Source of the DNA: Patagioenas fasciata
Lineage: Eukaryota; Chordata; Aves; Columbiformes; Columbidae
Assembly (NCBI RefSeq): GCF_037038585.1
Contig: NC_092520.1
Coordinates: forward strand, 149,109,104 to 149,173,103
Reading direction: 5' to 3'
DNA: 64,000 nucleotides
The notes below the pieces were generated by a model that saw only the letters and a program-made list of their open reading frames with translations, was not told the origin of the DNA and did no database searches. Shown here piece after piece: positions 50,627-62,975 of the stretch (position 1 is its first letter; each line of letters opens with the position of its first letter). A program made the translations under genes and the position numbers.

Positions 50627-51337
50627 TGTGCTGGTTTAACTGAAAATGGGTTAATTTTCTTCATGCAGTTAGAAACCATTCTTTTTCATAGCCAGCACAG
50701 TCATTATTTGCACTTAGTTTAAGAACAAGAGATAACACCCTGGGACAGAGTTAATGTTTTTAATTGCTCTGGTCTGAGAGACAAGGACACTCTGAGCACT
50801 CTGCCCACACGTGTGAGGCATCAAGGAAGGGGGGCATGGATGGGGCAGAGCTTGACTGGCATCCAGACTGATCAGTGAGAATGTTCCATCCCATTAACGT
50901 CATGCTAATTATTTAAGGAGAGTTGGGACCTTCCAGTTTTGTTCTTCTGCTCTCTCTCTGGGGCACAGCCGGGGGAGTTTCAGTTGGGACGTTTAGTCCA
51001 ACCTTCTGCCATTTTGCAGAGGCCTCTGGGCTTTTCTGCCTTTTTCCTTTTTTCTCTTTTTCGATTGTCTGTTTAGGACTGCGGTATCGCTTCCTGGAAC
51101 TGGCTGCTTAGTGTGGACAGAGTTCATTTGGAATTGCCTTGAGTATCTTTTATTTCTATTTTATAGATATATTTACAGTAGTATATTAGTATTTTGTTAT
51201 TTTATTAAATTGTGTTTATCTCAATCCAAGTTTCTCCCTTCCCTTTTGATTCTCTCCCCTACTGGGGGGTGGGGTGGGGGAGGGAGTGAGCAAGTGACTG
51301 TTATGGTTGTATGGCCAGCTTGGCTTAAACCACGACA
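50627..51337 (+). mobile_element. Solo LTR of an avian ERVL-type endogenous retrovirus
   Basis: It begins TGTGCTGGTTTAAC and ends GCTTAAACCACGACA, with terminal TG..CA and about 711 bp between. Inside are AATTTTCTTCATGCAG, AACGTCATGCTAATTATTTA (TATA-like region), ATTAAATTGTGTTTATCTCA with the conserved TTTATCTCAAT(C)CA block, GATTCTCTCCCCTAC and a G-rich GGGGGAGTGAGCAAGTG stretch. This order is characteristic of bird ERVL-type LTRs as I know them. No second LTR, primer-binding site or gag/pol frame lies nearby, so it is a recombined solo LTR. Flanking 5-bp sequences do not match clearly, so the target duplication has decayed or the ends are off by a few bases. Confidence 0.88.
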
Positions 51338-54300
51338 GGTGTCTTCACAAATGAATTTGGGAGAATTAGTTCTTCTGCCTTAGCTGCAATTGGACTGCTG
51401 CTACACTGTGGAGCAGAGGCTGTCCCACTGTTCTTTCATAGCAACCCTTCTGGTGGCCTTCGAGACCGAGGTCCTGGCTGTGTCCATGCACCTGTGTAGC
51501 AGTGGTCCCAAGAACCACCGCCGTCCCTTAAGAATGAGCAGATGTGTTTGTGGTAGCTCTGATACCGCTTCTTGCCTTTGCCCTCCTCCATCACCTGTGT
51601 CTTTTAATCTGGACATTTGCATCATTTTTGACCAGACCCCATCACTGTCTGGAGTCCAGGCAAGCACAGATCACAGGAATATCCTCTGAAGGACCTACAG
51701 CCTTTCCCATGGTGTGTGGCTCCCTCTCCTTGCCCACCAGGACCTGTCTGCTCACACCCTCCTTTTGGTTGCCTTGTGGGGCAGGTGTGATGCTGGAGGA
51801 TATCCCACATGGTAGCCAGAGCAGGTGTCCATTTGGCAGTGTGGAGATGTGTTGCATGGTGGGGCTGTGGAAGGGATGAGATGACCTTGTTAAGACTGAT
51901 CTTGGTGGTGGTTTACCAGAACAACCCAGACTATGACTACCTCAAAAAAACTTCACAATGAGTGTTCATGGGTTTCCCTCAAACCAAACGGGTGATGTGC
52001 CTTCTAGAATGGGGTGTCTGGGGAAGAGAGGCTACCAGTGATGTGGGATGGTTTGGTTGTCCCTGCAAATGAGCATCTGAGCATTACCCAGTGTCAGCTC
52101 CAGCCCCATCCAGTACAAGTGGGATGTGGTTGGGGGGTGCATTATAGGCTGCTGCAGAATCCCCAAGGCAGAAGCTGCTTGTGTTTTTGGCTCAGTGCAA
52201 CATCCCGTAAGCTTTCCTGTGAGCAACTGTGCAGGATCTTCCATGCTTGCCAGGCTTTTAAATATCAGAATTTAAAGCCAGTTCTGTGGAGATGGAGACT
52301 ACAAGCTGATGTCGTTGTCTTACTACTGCTTATTTTTGGAAGTTGCCAGTGCAGTTCAAAGCAAATATCTTAGTGACTTAAAAAAGACTGGAATATTTGT
52401 GGTCTTATTTTGCTGGCAATAGATGAGACTGAATTGTGGTCAAAATAGGATAAAATGTAATTTTTTTTTTTTAATTCTGCCAAGTTTCAGAATTATGCTT
52501 TTATTGATGTGCTTTTGGCTTTTACCATTTATTATCTGTTTAGATGAGATGTAAAGAATAGCTTTGCAGAGGAAATCCATTTTAAAACAAGCCACTAATC
52601 TTTACTGGCTATCACGGATTTTATTTTTTATTTTTCACAGATGAAACCTGTCATAACCAAACCATGAGTGCCTGTGATGAAGAAACCGTTCCATTTTTAA
52701 TATGAAGAATTTAAGTATTTGTGTGTAGATGATTGTGTGGAAAAGCAACAGAGATAAAAGTTGTTGGAAGTATAGTGTTCTGTATTTCATGCCAACAGTA
52801 ATAGCACAGGCACAATTTACTTACAGGGCTGCTGACAAAAGAAGTAATTTGCTGCCAATTTTTGAATTGTTTTCTTTCAGATTCTTTCTGTGTTGCAGTA
52901 TAACTTTGGCATTGAGTTGCATTTGATTGCAAACATCAAAAAGTTTCTCTGAAAGGATACCAGCTCTGAAGAATGTTATTTTGCTTCTCTACTATATTGC
53001 TAACAGACTCGTGTCATTCATATTTAAAAAGAACAAGCTATTTTTGAGGATGTTAAGAATATCAGACAGTTTCCTAATAAGAAAAGAGTGAGGAGGATGG
53101 GCATTTTTTACCATTTATTTTGTATTTAGATATGGCTATGACATATTTACGAATTGCTTTATTTAATCTGACAGAAGCAAAGGGACATGGTAGCTCAAAT
53201 GTCAGATTAAGAATTTTCTGGAAAGGAAATACCTTCTTCCTGAGGTACTTAGCACTGACATCCAGTAAACTGTTTTTTAAGTAGCAGATACATGGGTTTC
53301 ATTTTGAAGGAAGAGTTTGTGGAACACAGGCCAAGCTTCAGTTTGAGGATAATACAGCTGAATTTAGTGTCTCTGCCACTGGTGGCTTTTGACAGAAAGT
53401 CTGAATCCAAACAAGGCACATCCCTTTTCTTTCCATTGTGTGCATTTGGGAAGATTCTCAGTGTAAATGAATAGGTTATAACCTCTTTTAATTTAGAGGG
53501 CACCTTCAAGAGAATCCATGAAGCTTTTCTGTCTGCATTAACATCTCGATAAGCAAATTGCTGTTGCACTAGTGCCTGGTACACCAGCTCTTTCACACTC
53601 CTTTTCCTCTCTCCTGCTCCCACTAAATCTGGGCTAATGTGGTCCTTCAACCCAGCCCAACTCTTAGACCTCGCTGTCCTAAGGCAGAGGCAGCCAGGGG
53701 AGGAGGGAAGATTATCAAATGCATGAATGTTCCCCTGCCCCTGAATTTCACCTATCACTTGTTTTCACTTATTTTCTCATTATCACTTTCTGTTTGTTTC
53801 TAGATGTCTGTAAATTAGTTCTTGAGCGCTAGTGCTTGTGAGCTCCCCATACAGACTCTGGTTTACTGTCCTGAAGGCCCATGGTCCACCTGCCCCATCA
53901 CAGTGGTGTGATAACTGCTCCTCTTTCCATCCTCTTATCTCAAAGTCAAGGATTCAAACTGTGGATGTGTGATCTTTCCCCCCTCTCCAATTAAGTGAAA
54001 AATGTGAATTTAAATTGAATTTGGCAAGTAGTTTTGGATTACAAGTAAAATATGGAAGAATTAAAAATATCCTAAACAAATAGGTTTTGAAATAAAGCAA
54101 TACTCTTCAGGCTACATTTAGAGGGGGGGTTGGGTGCTTATTTTCTCCCCATGTTTCTTTGCAAATTGTGCCCACATCTCCTTTTGAAACCAGACTTCTT
54201 TTACTTACCACTTTCAGTTGATTTGCCAGAAATGCTCACAACTAAAACATTATGTGCCTCTCTACAAGCATTGCAAAAAGTTTCTTTTTGGGCTGACCCC

Positions 54301-54751
54301 AAATGATGACTTAAAAAATATAACTCAGTTCAGCAAACATATTTAAGAAAAAAAAACAAACGACTGAACGTTTGGCATGATTGAGAGCAGGCTCGGCTGT
54401 AAAAGTTCGCTTTCTTCCCCTCCTTTTTCAAGTCCAACTCTGTACCAATAAGTTATTTAAATTCCTAAAAGAGTTGTTTCAGGAGCTGGGACTGGGACCA
54501 GCTGACCTTATCCTACCCCTATGCTTCTTATCAGTGCCCATCACTTTTTTTGGGGCTGATGCACAGAGGAGGAAAGAGGTGATGGGTCTTTCCTCCAGGG
54601 GATGTGATGCTGCAGTCCAGCTCCTCACTGGGAACACAAGTGAATGGAGCTCCAGTAACAGCAGATTTCTTGGGTACTGCTGCTGGATCTTTGACAAAAA
54701 CAGAGGTCTGAATATCTTCCTGTATCTTCATCTTTCTCTTCCTTTCTAACA

Positions 54752-55100
54752 CAGAATCACAGAATGTTAGGGATTGGAAAGGACCTCAAAAGATCATCTA
54801 GTCCAATCGCCTTGCTGGAGCAGGAACACCTAGATGAGGTTACACAGGAATGTGTCCAGGCGGATTTTGAATGTCTCCAGAGAAGGAGACTCCACCACCC
54901 CCCTGGGCAGCCTGTTCCAGTGCTCTGTTACCCTTACTGAGAAGAAGTTTCTTCTCATATTTAAGTGGAACCTCCTGTGTTCCAGTTTGTATCCATTGCC
55001 CCTTGTCCTATCGTTGGTTATCACTGGCTCCATCCTTGTGACACTCACCCTTTACATATTTAAAAACATTAACGAGCTCTTTAGTCCTATCTTCTCTTTG
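54752..55100 (-). mobile_element. Young CR1 LINE 3' fragment
   Basis: It reads on the + strand as reverse-complement CR1: GAATCACAGAATGTTAGGGA, GATCATCTAGTCCAATCG, CTAGATGAGGTTACACAGG, GGCAGCCTGTTCCAGTGCTC, TGAGAAGAAGTTTCTTCTCA, CATTGCCCCTTGTCCTATC and TACATATTTAAAAACATTAA. It has the same subfamily signature as the copies at 25820 and 41735 and extends about 80 bp further 5'. Confidence 0.96.
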
Positions 55101-56718
55101 CTCCCATTCCTTTGCACCTTGTGCCTACCTTTTTTCTCTTTTATCCCCTCTCTTCCTTGTATAATAACTCATACTCATGTAGCCTCTTCTTCAGCTGCAA
55201 ATTTTCAGCACTCTGCAGTCCAAGCAAATGGTCTCCTCCAGAGTGGGTACAGGCATTGCAGGAGAGAGAATCTTGTATCTCAATGGCTTTGCAGGAGCAG
55301 TGCAACGAGACTTTGATGTTGTTCCTCCAGGCCCATGCTAGATGGTGCTCGGTAGGGCTGGAGACCCTGGGGAACTGATACAAATCTCTAGTGAGCGTTG
55401 CAAATAGAGATGATTTTTTCCCCAGTGGCTTGTCACATGCCCAGAAGTGGAGCAAGTTGTTGCTAAAAGCAAAACAGGCACATCTCTGCAGTCCCTCTGC
55501 TAAATTTCAAATCCCTGTTCCAAAGTACGGAACCATGGAAGTTTTCCCAATAAAGTGGTCGCATGACTTTGTCGATATGGGCAAATCTTTCTCATTGGTT
55601 TTTCAGGAACAGCCTGTTTTACCTGATACTTTCAAGGAAGAAAACAATTTCAGCTTGACACAAGCTCCTGGAAGGGAAAACTTTCAGCCTGAATGAATGA
55701 AGCTGTCAAAAGAGCAATCAGATGAAAATAGAGGTTTGTAGTTGAACGTTTGGAGCAGCCAAAGCTTCTAGCAGTGCTGCTTCTAATGCAGTTGCTTGGA
55801 ATACCTCTATACTGGCCATTAACAGGCCTAGAACAGGGAATAATGAGCCCAACAGTGGATTTCAATGCCTTAGGTGTGTGTGAGACAGAAGAAATAAAAT
55901 GGCTGAAATCAATGGCAGCTTTAAATTGCAGGCATGATGCTTTGGTTTCCTGAGATCTGGAGGAAGGTGGCTGTGCTTTGATGAGGTCTTATTTTTCCTG
56001 TTAGCCCTGCTCCACCTTGTCTCCTTGTCGCGTCGATGGAATGTCTGGTATGAAGTGAAGCCCTTTTTCATCTTCTTGGTCACATCTCACATCTTTGATC
56101 CGTTAAGAGCATTTTGCTACTTTCCTTTTTTTCTTTTTCTATTCCTGATCCCTTACTGTGCCTCTCTCTCCTCCTTTCCCTGTTCCTCCTGCTTTTCTTC
56201 CTCTACTTTCATCCCACACAGAATGAGATATGTATTTCCCAAAAGAATACAGAACAGTATGAGTGGGATCACCTTCCCTGCTGTATATGCCAATGCAGTT
56301 ATGCCCTGCTCTGCTTTCCCTAAAATCCAATAAACAGCAAGAACTCCAAATGTGGTCGCAACTGAAACTGTACACAAAGAATACGTGACATTATCAGTGC
56401 GAATGAGTTAAAACAGTTGTGACATTCGTAAAATCTCTCCATGGCCCCCTAAAGGGTCTGTAAAACGCTTCTGTTTGTGTGTGTTTATGCATCTGGGTCT
56501 GCGTGGGTTAGTGGTGGCTGGGATTTAGGGCTCTCTGGGGAGATAAGGAGCAAGGATGCCATACATATGCTACAGAGAATGTCAGGACTACTCATATGGA
56601 AGGAAGCAGGAGGGATTTTCTTTCTCCTCCCTTGCAAAGCCTGTAGCTATGACTGGTATTTTATTTCCATGCATTAACAGGTATTTTAAGCAAGTTAAAA
56701 ATCCAGATGCATCTGGAA

Positions 56719-56757
56719 TATATATATATACACATTTATTTATTTATTTATTTATTT
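56719..56757. repeat. (TA)n and (TTTA)n microsatellites
   Basis: Six TA units, a CACA interruption, then six TTTA units. They are adjacent and probably length-variable. Confidence 0.9.
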
Positions 56758-59700
56758 TAAATTCAATTTTTTTACTCCACAATGGATTTTCATTCCTGTT
56801 TTCTCCCTGGGATATCACATGCACTTGCCCTTTGATGGTAGTCCTCAAAGAAGAATACAGGCCAAGCTAGGCTGAAAAGATGCCTCTATAATATAAGATG
56901 TAGCTGGCTGGACAGATTATTAGGGAAGTCATATTTAAGTATAATAGAAAAGGTAAGGTGGTCACTCTAGACAAAATATGGCTCTTGTAAAAACTGTGCA
57001 TTCTCAGCAGAGGAGTCTGTCACACTGGTTTGGAATTAGGTGTGCATCTACCAATGACCTAAAGATCTGACATTCCCTTAAAATAGCCCCTTCTGAGTTT
57101 GAAGTGTCTTGATTAGAGGTTATGAAAGTGCTGGTTCAAAACTCTGGCAATTGCTGGGAGTTGGTCCTGAGGAAAACATGAATGGGGATCTCACAGCAAA
57201 GGGACCTGGCCAAAACGAGCTCTCAAAACACCAAAGCTTTTTCTACTGCATGCTTTTCTTGGTCTTTTAGATGTCCCCAATGGGGACCATCCATTATACA
57301 TCCTAATTGTTTGTTTGCTTCCCTTGAGAAACTCTTCAAAGAGAAAACAAGAGTGAATTCACGTTTTATACCAAAGGCGATTCAGCCGCAGTGTGGGATG
57401 AATGTGTTGCCGATACCCCTTTGTGACAGCTCACACAGCCGTGGCAATGAGCAGCAACTGAGGAGCTGCCCTGCTCCTTTCTGCGCACTCTGGATGCCTC
57501 CAGTGGTACAGGAGAACTAAAAAAGCTTCCTCCTTCTTAGAGAAGTTTGTTTTGATTAACACAGAGTCCATCTGGTACCAGCAAAGTTTACATTCCTGTA
57601 AACTGCGCGGTATTGAGTTTTACTAGGCCACCTACCCTGCTGTCTTCAATTATAAAACCTCCGAGTGCCCTGATGATGTAAATGATTTCAGGATGAGCCG
57701 TGCTTTTCAGGAAGCCAGAGTTGCCAAATATCTGTCCTGGCCTCCGCTTGAACTGTGCGAGAGAAGTCCCCACATTATGAAGCATTTATTGGATTTATCA
57801 TTTGTTGTGATTCCGGTTGCTTTGGGGGGTATTCCTGAAAGGCTTTTAAAAGATAGCAAGTAGGCAATGACATGCTGATTTGCTTTGTGGGAAAGCTGGC
57901 ACAAAGCAAAGGTGGAACTTCTGCCCAGACGGGCTCTTTTCACACTCATTTCGCAAATCTGCCAATCTAGATTTCCTCCGCTAATTTTATCATTTCATTA
58001 ACAATATCTGGGAGACCCGCACCTTGAAATGTTTGCCTACCCTGGAGGCATTTTGCTGCGTGTAGCTACCATCGGTCCAGTTTTCCTACATACTGCTCTC
58101 ATGTGGGAATGGATGCGTGTGTGTGTTTTGGCACCAAGAGCCTCATTATGCTGATCGGGGTGGAGCAGGTGATAGGGAGTGGTTCCCATGAACAGTGGGA
58201 TGTCTGGCAGCCTGGTGTGGTTGGCAAATGCCAGGAAACCTGACCTGTAAATGACTTTATACAAAGGAGCTGTTTAAAACAGCTATAAAACAGTTAAGCT
58301 GCTGTAATTGCTTTGATTGTGCTAGCTGAAGACAAAATAAAGAGCTCTGGCTGATGTTAAGGTTGTCTGAGCAATGTTCAATGTAACTTCAGATGTTTTT
58401 GCAAGCCACAGTTTTACATGGGAAATGCTACTTCATTTTACATGCTGATGTAAAATTCCTCATCCAGGTCCCATTTGCAGTTTGTTTGATTTGAATACAG
58501 AAGCTGTGTGGTGTTTTTTGCCTGCAGCAAAAATGTTTTCCTAGTTACCTTTCCTGAAACAAGTAGTAGCCTCAGTCAGGTACTCTGGAAAACCGCATAG
58601 TTCTTGAGAAGCTTTGCTGTACTGAGTATAACTCATACGTTTATACTACTCCTACAGGTTGCTCTGGTGGGCAGACAGCTGGATTACCAAGCAATAAACC
58701 ATATTGTCTCTTGTGGCTTCCAGGTAGACTTGAAGACAGCAGATTTCTTAAAATGGAAGAGCATTGCTTATTAATTGAACTGTCATGGAAAGCAACGTCT
58801 TAACTGAAGCTGCAAAGTACCAAAAACGTTTGGATGAAGCATTGGAAAGCTCAGGGTTCTCTGAACTCCCTTGCTTCATCCATTCCCAGTTACCCATTGC
58901 TTTCATTCTGGTTCCTTCTTGCTTGCTGCCCATGGGCTCTCTAGCACAGAGTGATGATTTGCAGTTGGTGTCAATGCAGGGGGCTTTTTAAATTATTTTT
59001 TATTTTATTTTTTTTAAATCTCTTCCCTGGCGATGTTACTGCTCCACAACATCAACTGTGAGGGGCCTGTCAGGATTTTCTGAAATGCTTTCAAAAGGCC
59101 TGCTCTGCAGTGGCCAGAGCTACCCTGCAATTCAGTGGAGCACTTCGAATTAACTTTGACTTGCCGATAAACTTACGCCTTGAAACTGTGTTTGGTATCT
59201 TGCATGGTGTATGATGCTTGCTGCAAGGAAGGTGGCAAGGGCAGCATTTTAGTTACTCATAGGCAGACAAAATAAGAAGTCAAACTCAAGATGTTTAAAG
59301 AGTAAGCACTCCTCAACTGTACTGCCAAGGATGAAAGAGCAACTACTGCCTTCCGTTTACATTCATTTTCTGGCTTCAGTTTTCTCCTCAGGCCGGACTT
59401 GAGAGGGAACAGAGAGATGGTAATGGTGTGGGTTCATCTGGAGGGCAGTGTTTAGATCCAGATCAGTGTCTAGTTTTGCAAGGCCCCAAAGCACAGATGT
59501 GCTTTCCTCGGCCTCAGCAGCCTAAAATGAAGTTCACCCCTCTTGCTGAAGGGCTGCCTTCATGAACAGCGCGTCATCCCTAGCAATTGTTCCAGCTGGA
59601 ACATCTTTGATGCAAACTTGATCTGTTAAAAGCCAGATCCCTGCTGAGCATGGCAAAGCAGTGGGGTCTGCATGTTTCCACCTCCCCGCAGGTTCTGCTC

Positions 59701-60378
59701 CCCAGGCTGGTGGCTTGGCCAACCGTGGGTGGCTGTTCCGGAGGATGGCAAACACGTGGCCCAGAGGTGACGGCTGCCTCATGAGTTTTAGGTCACTGGT
59801 GCGAGGTGATGCAGTTTCTCAAGGATGAAGTTGGCAGTATTCTTGACACCAGTAAAAGTGCTCCTCTGTCTCTAGTTAAAGTCTTGGAGAAAGAGCTGAA
59901 GTGTTCTGGCTGATCTTTACCCAGAATAATTCTACCTAAAGCAAATAATTGTAATGGAAAAATTCTGCCCAAAGTGTTGCAGTTAGTTAAAACTACACGT
60001 GAGTGAAAACAGGTTCTTGAAAAGAGTCAGGCAGCATGATTAATAGAGGGCTCTCCTCCTTCCACCCATAAAAATATAAACAAAAAGCAACCCAACACTT
60101 CTGTTCCCACTGCAAATCACAAGGGGGTTGAGTTTCATAAAAGGTTCCAGTAGGGAACAAAAGACTGGGGTTTGATCCAACTGCTGTTAAAATCACCAAG
60201 AGGCTTTCCCTTTGGCTCCGGTGGGCTTTGGAGCAGAGCCACGGTGAACACTTGGAGGCCAACCTGACCTTTCATGGAGAGAGAAAGCTGAAGGCTTAGT
60301 TTCATCTCACTTGTAGTTGCTGGAGCCTCATGAAGATCAGTAGGAGCTCTAAAAACTTTGCGGAGTTCAGCCCTTGAA

Positions 60379-60421
60379 GACTAATCTGACATTTAAGTCA
60401 GATTTAGTCCTTAAATGTCAG
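60379..60421. repeat. Two overlapping, mutually exclusive inverted repeats
   Basis: CTGACATTTAAG (60386-60397) pairs perfectly with CTTAAATGTCAG (60410-60421) around a 12-base loop. GACTAATCTGAC (60379-60390) pairs with GTCAGATTTAGTC (60397-60409) with one bulged T around six bases. The arms interleave, so both hairpins cannot form together. No gene or terminator is adjacent. It may be a relic of a small palindromic element or a local inversion/templated mutation. Confidence 0.6.
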
Positions 60422-61904
60422 TGTTTGTAAATAAGTAGACACCAAAGACTGAAAGTCGTCTGGCTTGCTTTACAATGTATGGTGTGGTTCCTAAGTTGTA
60501 GGTATGAAACTTAAGGGAAGTGTTCTGGTGAGCAGTTGTTTTGTAGAGAGCACCCAGGTGTACTTTCGTCTTGTTAAATGCTGTGTCTGTTTCTTGCTGG
60601 CTTTGCCCCTGTTGCTTTTGTCTTCAGTGTAATCTTTTCTCCATCTTGCCATGGTGACCAGGCTTGCAAACTTCCTACTATAGAAAATTCGAACAAAAAG
60701 CCAGATATTGAAGACTCTTGGCAGCATTAGGAAGTGCTGCAATCTTGTTTTTTCAAAGACTTGAAGCGTGGAAGCAATCAGATGATAGACTGTGTTGAGG
60801 AATTTGGAGAGGAAATAAGATGCATTTTATATGCTAGATGTTCACAGGATAAAGGTTTGATGCTTTCATACTTGAAAGGTAACTTGCATGCAGGTGTTGT
60901 GATTCATGGTGCAGTTTTTGTAAATCATTTAAATAGAGTATCCCAATACTGGTTGTATGTTACACAGAGGAACCTGCAAATGTTTTAATTCTGAATTTAT
61001 TTTGTTTACTTGTTATTTATAACTTCTTAAAATTATTTGTCATTTTTTCAATAGTTTTCTAGCTCCTCTCTGCTTAAAATATTCCTGTTGTCTCTTCTGT
61101 ATTTCTTTTTTGCTTCTTATCGCTTTATTACAATGACGAAGCCTCTCTAAGGTTCAGTAGAAGTGGAATTATCATTGAATTAATGTCATAGTCATGGTAC
61201 CATTTGTTATATTAAGAAAGCTCCTTAGAATTTGGCAAGTGCTTCTCCCCTATATTAAAATAAATGTGTAGTTTTGGCTCCAGTTACAGTTTAATTTTAC
61301 TGATTGAGAAACAGGAAGGTTTTTATGAACACTCCTACAACAATAAGCCACCTGTATGTTTGTCTCTGTGCAGTTAATTATCATAACACCTTGTCAGCAG
61401 ACTTGTAATGAAACTTAAGCATGCAAAATACACTTAAAAAAATGCTTAAAATAACTTCAGTTCTGCTAGACAGTTATTCCCATCTCTAGAGGCTGAGAGA
61501 GCTGGGAACAAGGAGTTTTTGCATTTTAATCACAGCCTAAAACTGAATTGCTTTGTTTGGGTGACCTTTCAAAAACGTGTCTGTGTAGTCTTCTGGGAGT
61601 CTGAAGACAGCAATCTTGGTGAGACACGTGAGGATTTTCTGAGGATTAAGGAGTGAATTGATGATTTAAAACCAAACCAAAACCAGATTTTGATGGGGAA
61701 ACTGCCATGTATTATAGTGTATATTATTTGAAGTGGTCTCACTTAAGTCATGTGGAAAGAGCTTTGAAGAGTAAGAGTGATGTCCTTATTACTGCACATT
61801 AGTTTAGGGTGAATAAAGCAATGTACAGCTTTTATTTTTCCAGTTTGAAAAACAAATTATTGTTTCGAAGTATTTCAACAAATATTTGTTTTCTTATGTT
61901 TCAG

Positions 61905-61986
61905 CTACCTGACTGCAAATAACAATCAGAATTTCTTGTATACTGCAAGGCCTTTTTTGAAGAGAGCTGCTTTGGTGATAAGCTAC
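61905..61986 (+). CDS. TMTC1: TMTC1 exon 6
   Basis: An 82-nt exon, missed by ATG-based open-frame calling. It completes codon 317 with C and encodes residues 318-344: YLTANNNQNFLYTARPFLKR then AALVISY. The acceptor is TTCTTATGTTTCAG and the donor AGCTAC|GTAAGT; it ends on a codon boundary. FLYTA.PFLKRA matches vertebrate TMTC1 as I recall it. The hydrophobic end begins a membrane segment that continues into exon 7. Confidence 0.92.
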
Positions 61987-62975
61987 GTAAGTACAAATGG
62001 ACTTTACCATGTATTTCTGTGTGTGTGATAAGAATGAACATTGCATGGTAGTGTAGCAGAAAGCTTAGATGGTAGATCTTAATACAAAGTTAGTCTTGGG
62101 AGATAGTCTAGAATACTTCGGCGGGGCAGAGACAAGAATATTGCTGTGTTTACAGTTCAAATTTTCTTTCAATTTATAGTGATTGCCCTTTCAACCATGT
62201 AATCATGAGCAGGTATTTCCTGCCCTAAGAACAGGGGAACTTTCTGGTGTTGGGCTGACTTTTCAGTGGCGTGCTGTTAGTGCCAGCGCAGGGCTCAGTA
62301 GGAGTCACAAGAAAAGCTCTGCCTGCAAATACCTGCTGCTTGGCGCTTTCCAAGCAGGACTTGACACATGGCAGGGGAGAAAGCAAAGACCTCCACGGAG
62401 GCATGCAGGGTGTGCAACTCCTTGTGCTGCTCTAGGAGCCAGATTCCCTTCCTTGTCCATTGCCAAGTGGTTCTCAGAAAGGTGGAGGAGTTCCAGCCTG
62501 CAGAAATCCTTCCAGGGATTAGGATTACACAGCATGAGCAACGCCATTGGAGTTTGTCTTTACACTTGTGCCAGCATGAGTGAGCGATAATAGCTTTTAG
62601 GACATCAGCCACAATTTTCCTGCTCTTTATTTAGGTAGAGGTCAATAGCGAAACTCTGCAGTCTGAGTGGGACCAGGATGATGGATTTGTCCTTCAAAAT
62701 GTTGCCTTTGTCGTGTTTAGCTGAGATGTGCCAGTTGCTGTCAGTAATACACATGTGAATGGGATGGGACACGCAACAACACAGCATGCTGTCTGTGCTG
62801 AGGGTTGGCACATTTGTCACCCTGCAGAGGGTGGCAAAATTGAATTTTGCCTAAACCACTGAGCTGACTCACTTCTGGGCACAGGTCAGAGCATGGGGAG
62901 CTATCACAACAAAATATTTGATGGAGGCCCTAGTTCTAGGGAGTTCATTGCTAACCAAGGTGTTGTTTTTTGAAG
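61987..62975 (+). other. TMTC1: TMTC1 intron 6 (1.0 kb)
   Basis: GTAAGT donor; acceptor GTTGTTTTTTGAAG. It has no recognised repeat. The 135-codon open frame inside it (62183-62590) has antisense open frames of similar size and no family resemblance, so I do not call it. Confidence 0.85.

Larger units (their letters stand above)
23976..61904 (+). other. TMTC1: TMTC1 intron 5 (37.9 kb)
   Basis: It runs from GTACTG to TTATGTTTCAG and takes up more than half the window. It holds most of the interspersed repeats, listed separately, and no supported nested gene. Stretches with nothing recognised are 28.1-34.9, 35.6-37.5, 37.7-40.2, 42.1-46.2, 46.8-49.1, 51.4-54.7 and 55.2-60.3 kb, apart from short simple repeats. 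Open frames in them are short, overlap on both strands, and lack splice context or family resemblance. Confidence 0.8.

Noticed and set aside
50627-51337. Possible complete endogenous provirus
   Set aside because: Only one LTR is seen. No gag, pol or env-like frame or second LTR lies within several kb on either side.
53249-53758. 169-codon minus frame in intron 5
   Set aside because: The longest open frame of the intron outside repeats, but it has no recognisable domain, unremarkable codon use and no promoter or splice context. Chance is the simplest reading.
54834-55316. 160-codon + frame
   Set aside because: Most of it is the antisense of a CR1 fragment plus random extension.
62183-62590. 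135-codon frame in intron 6
   Set aside because: Overlapped by 80- to 105-codon antisense frames. It has no family match and lies between two phase-consistent TMTC1 exons.
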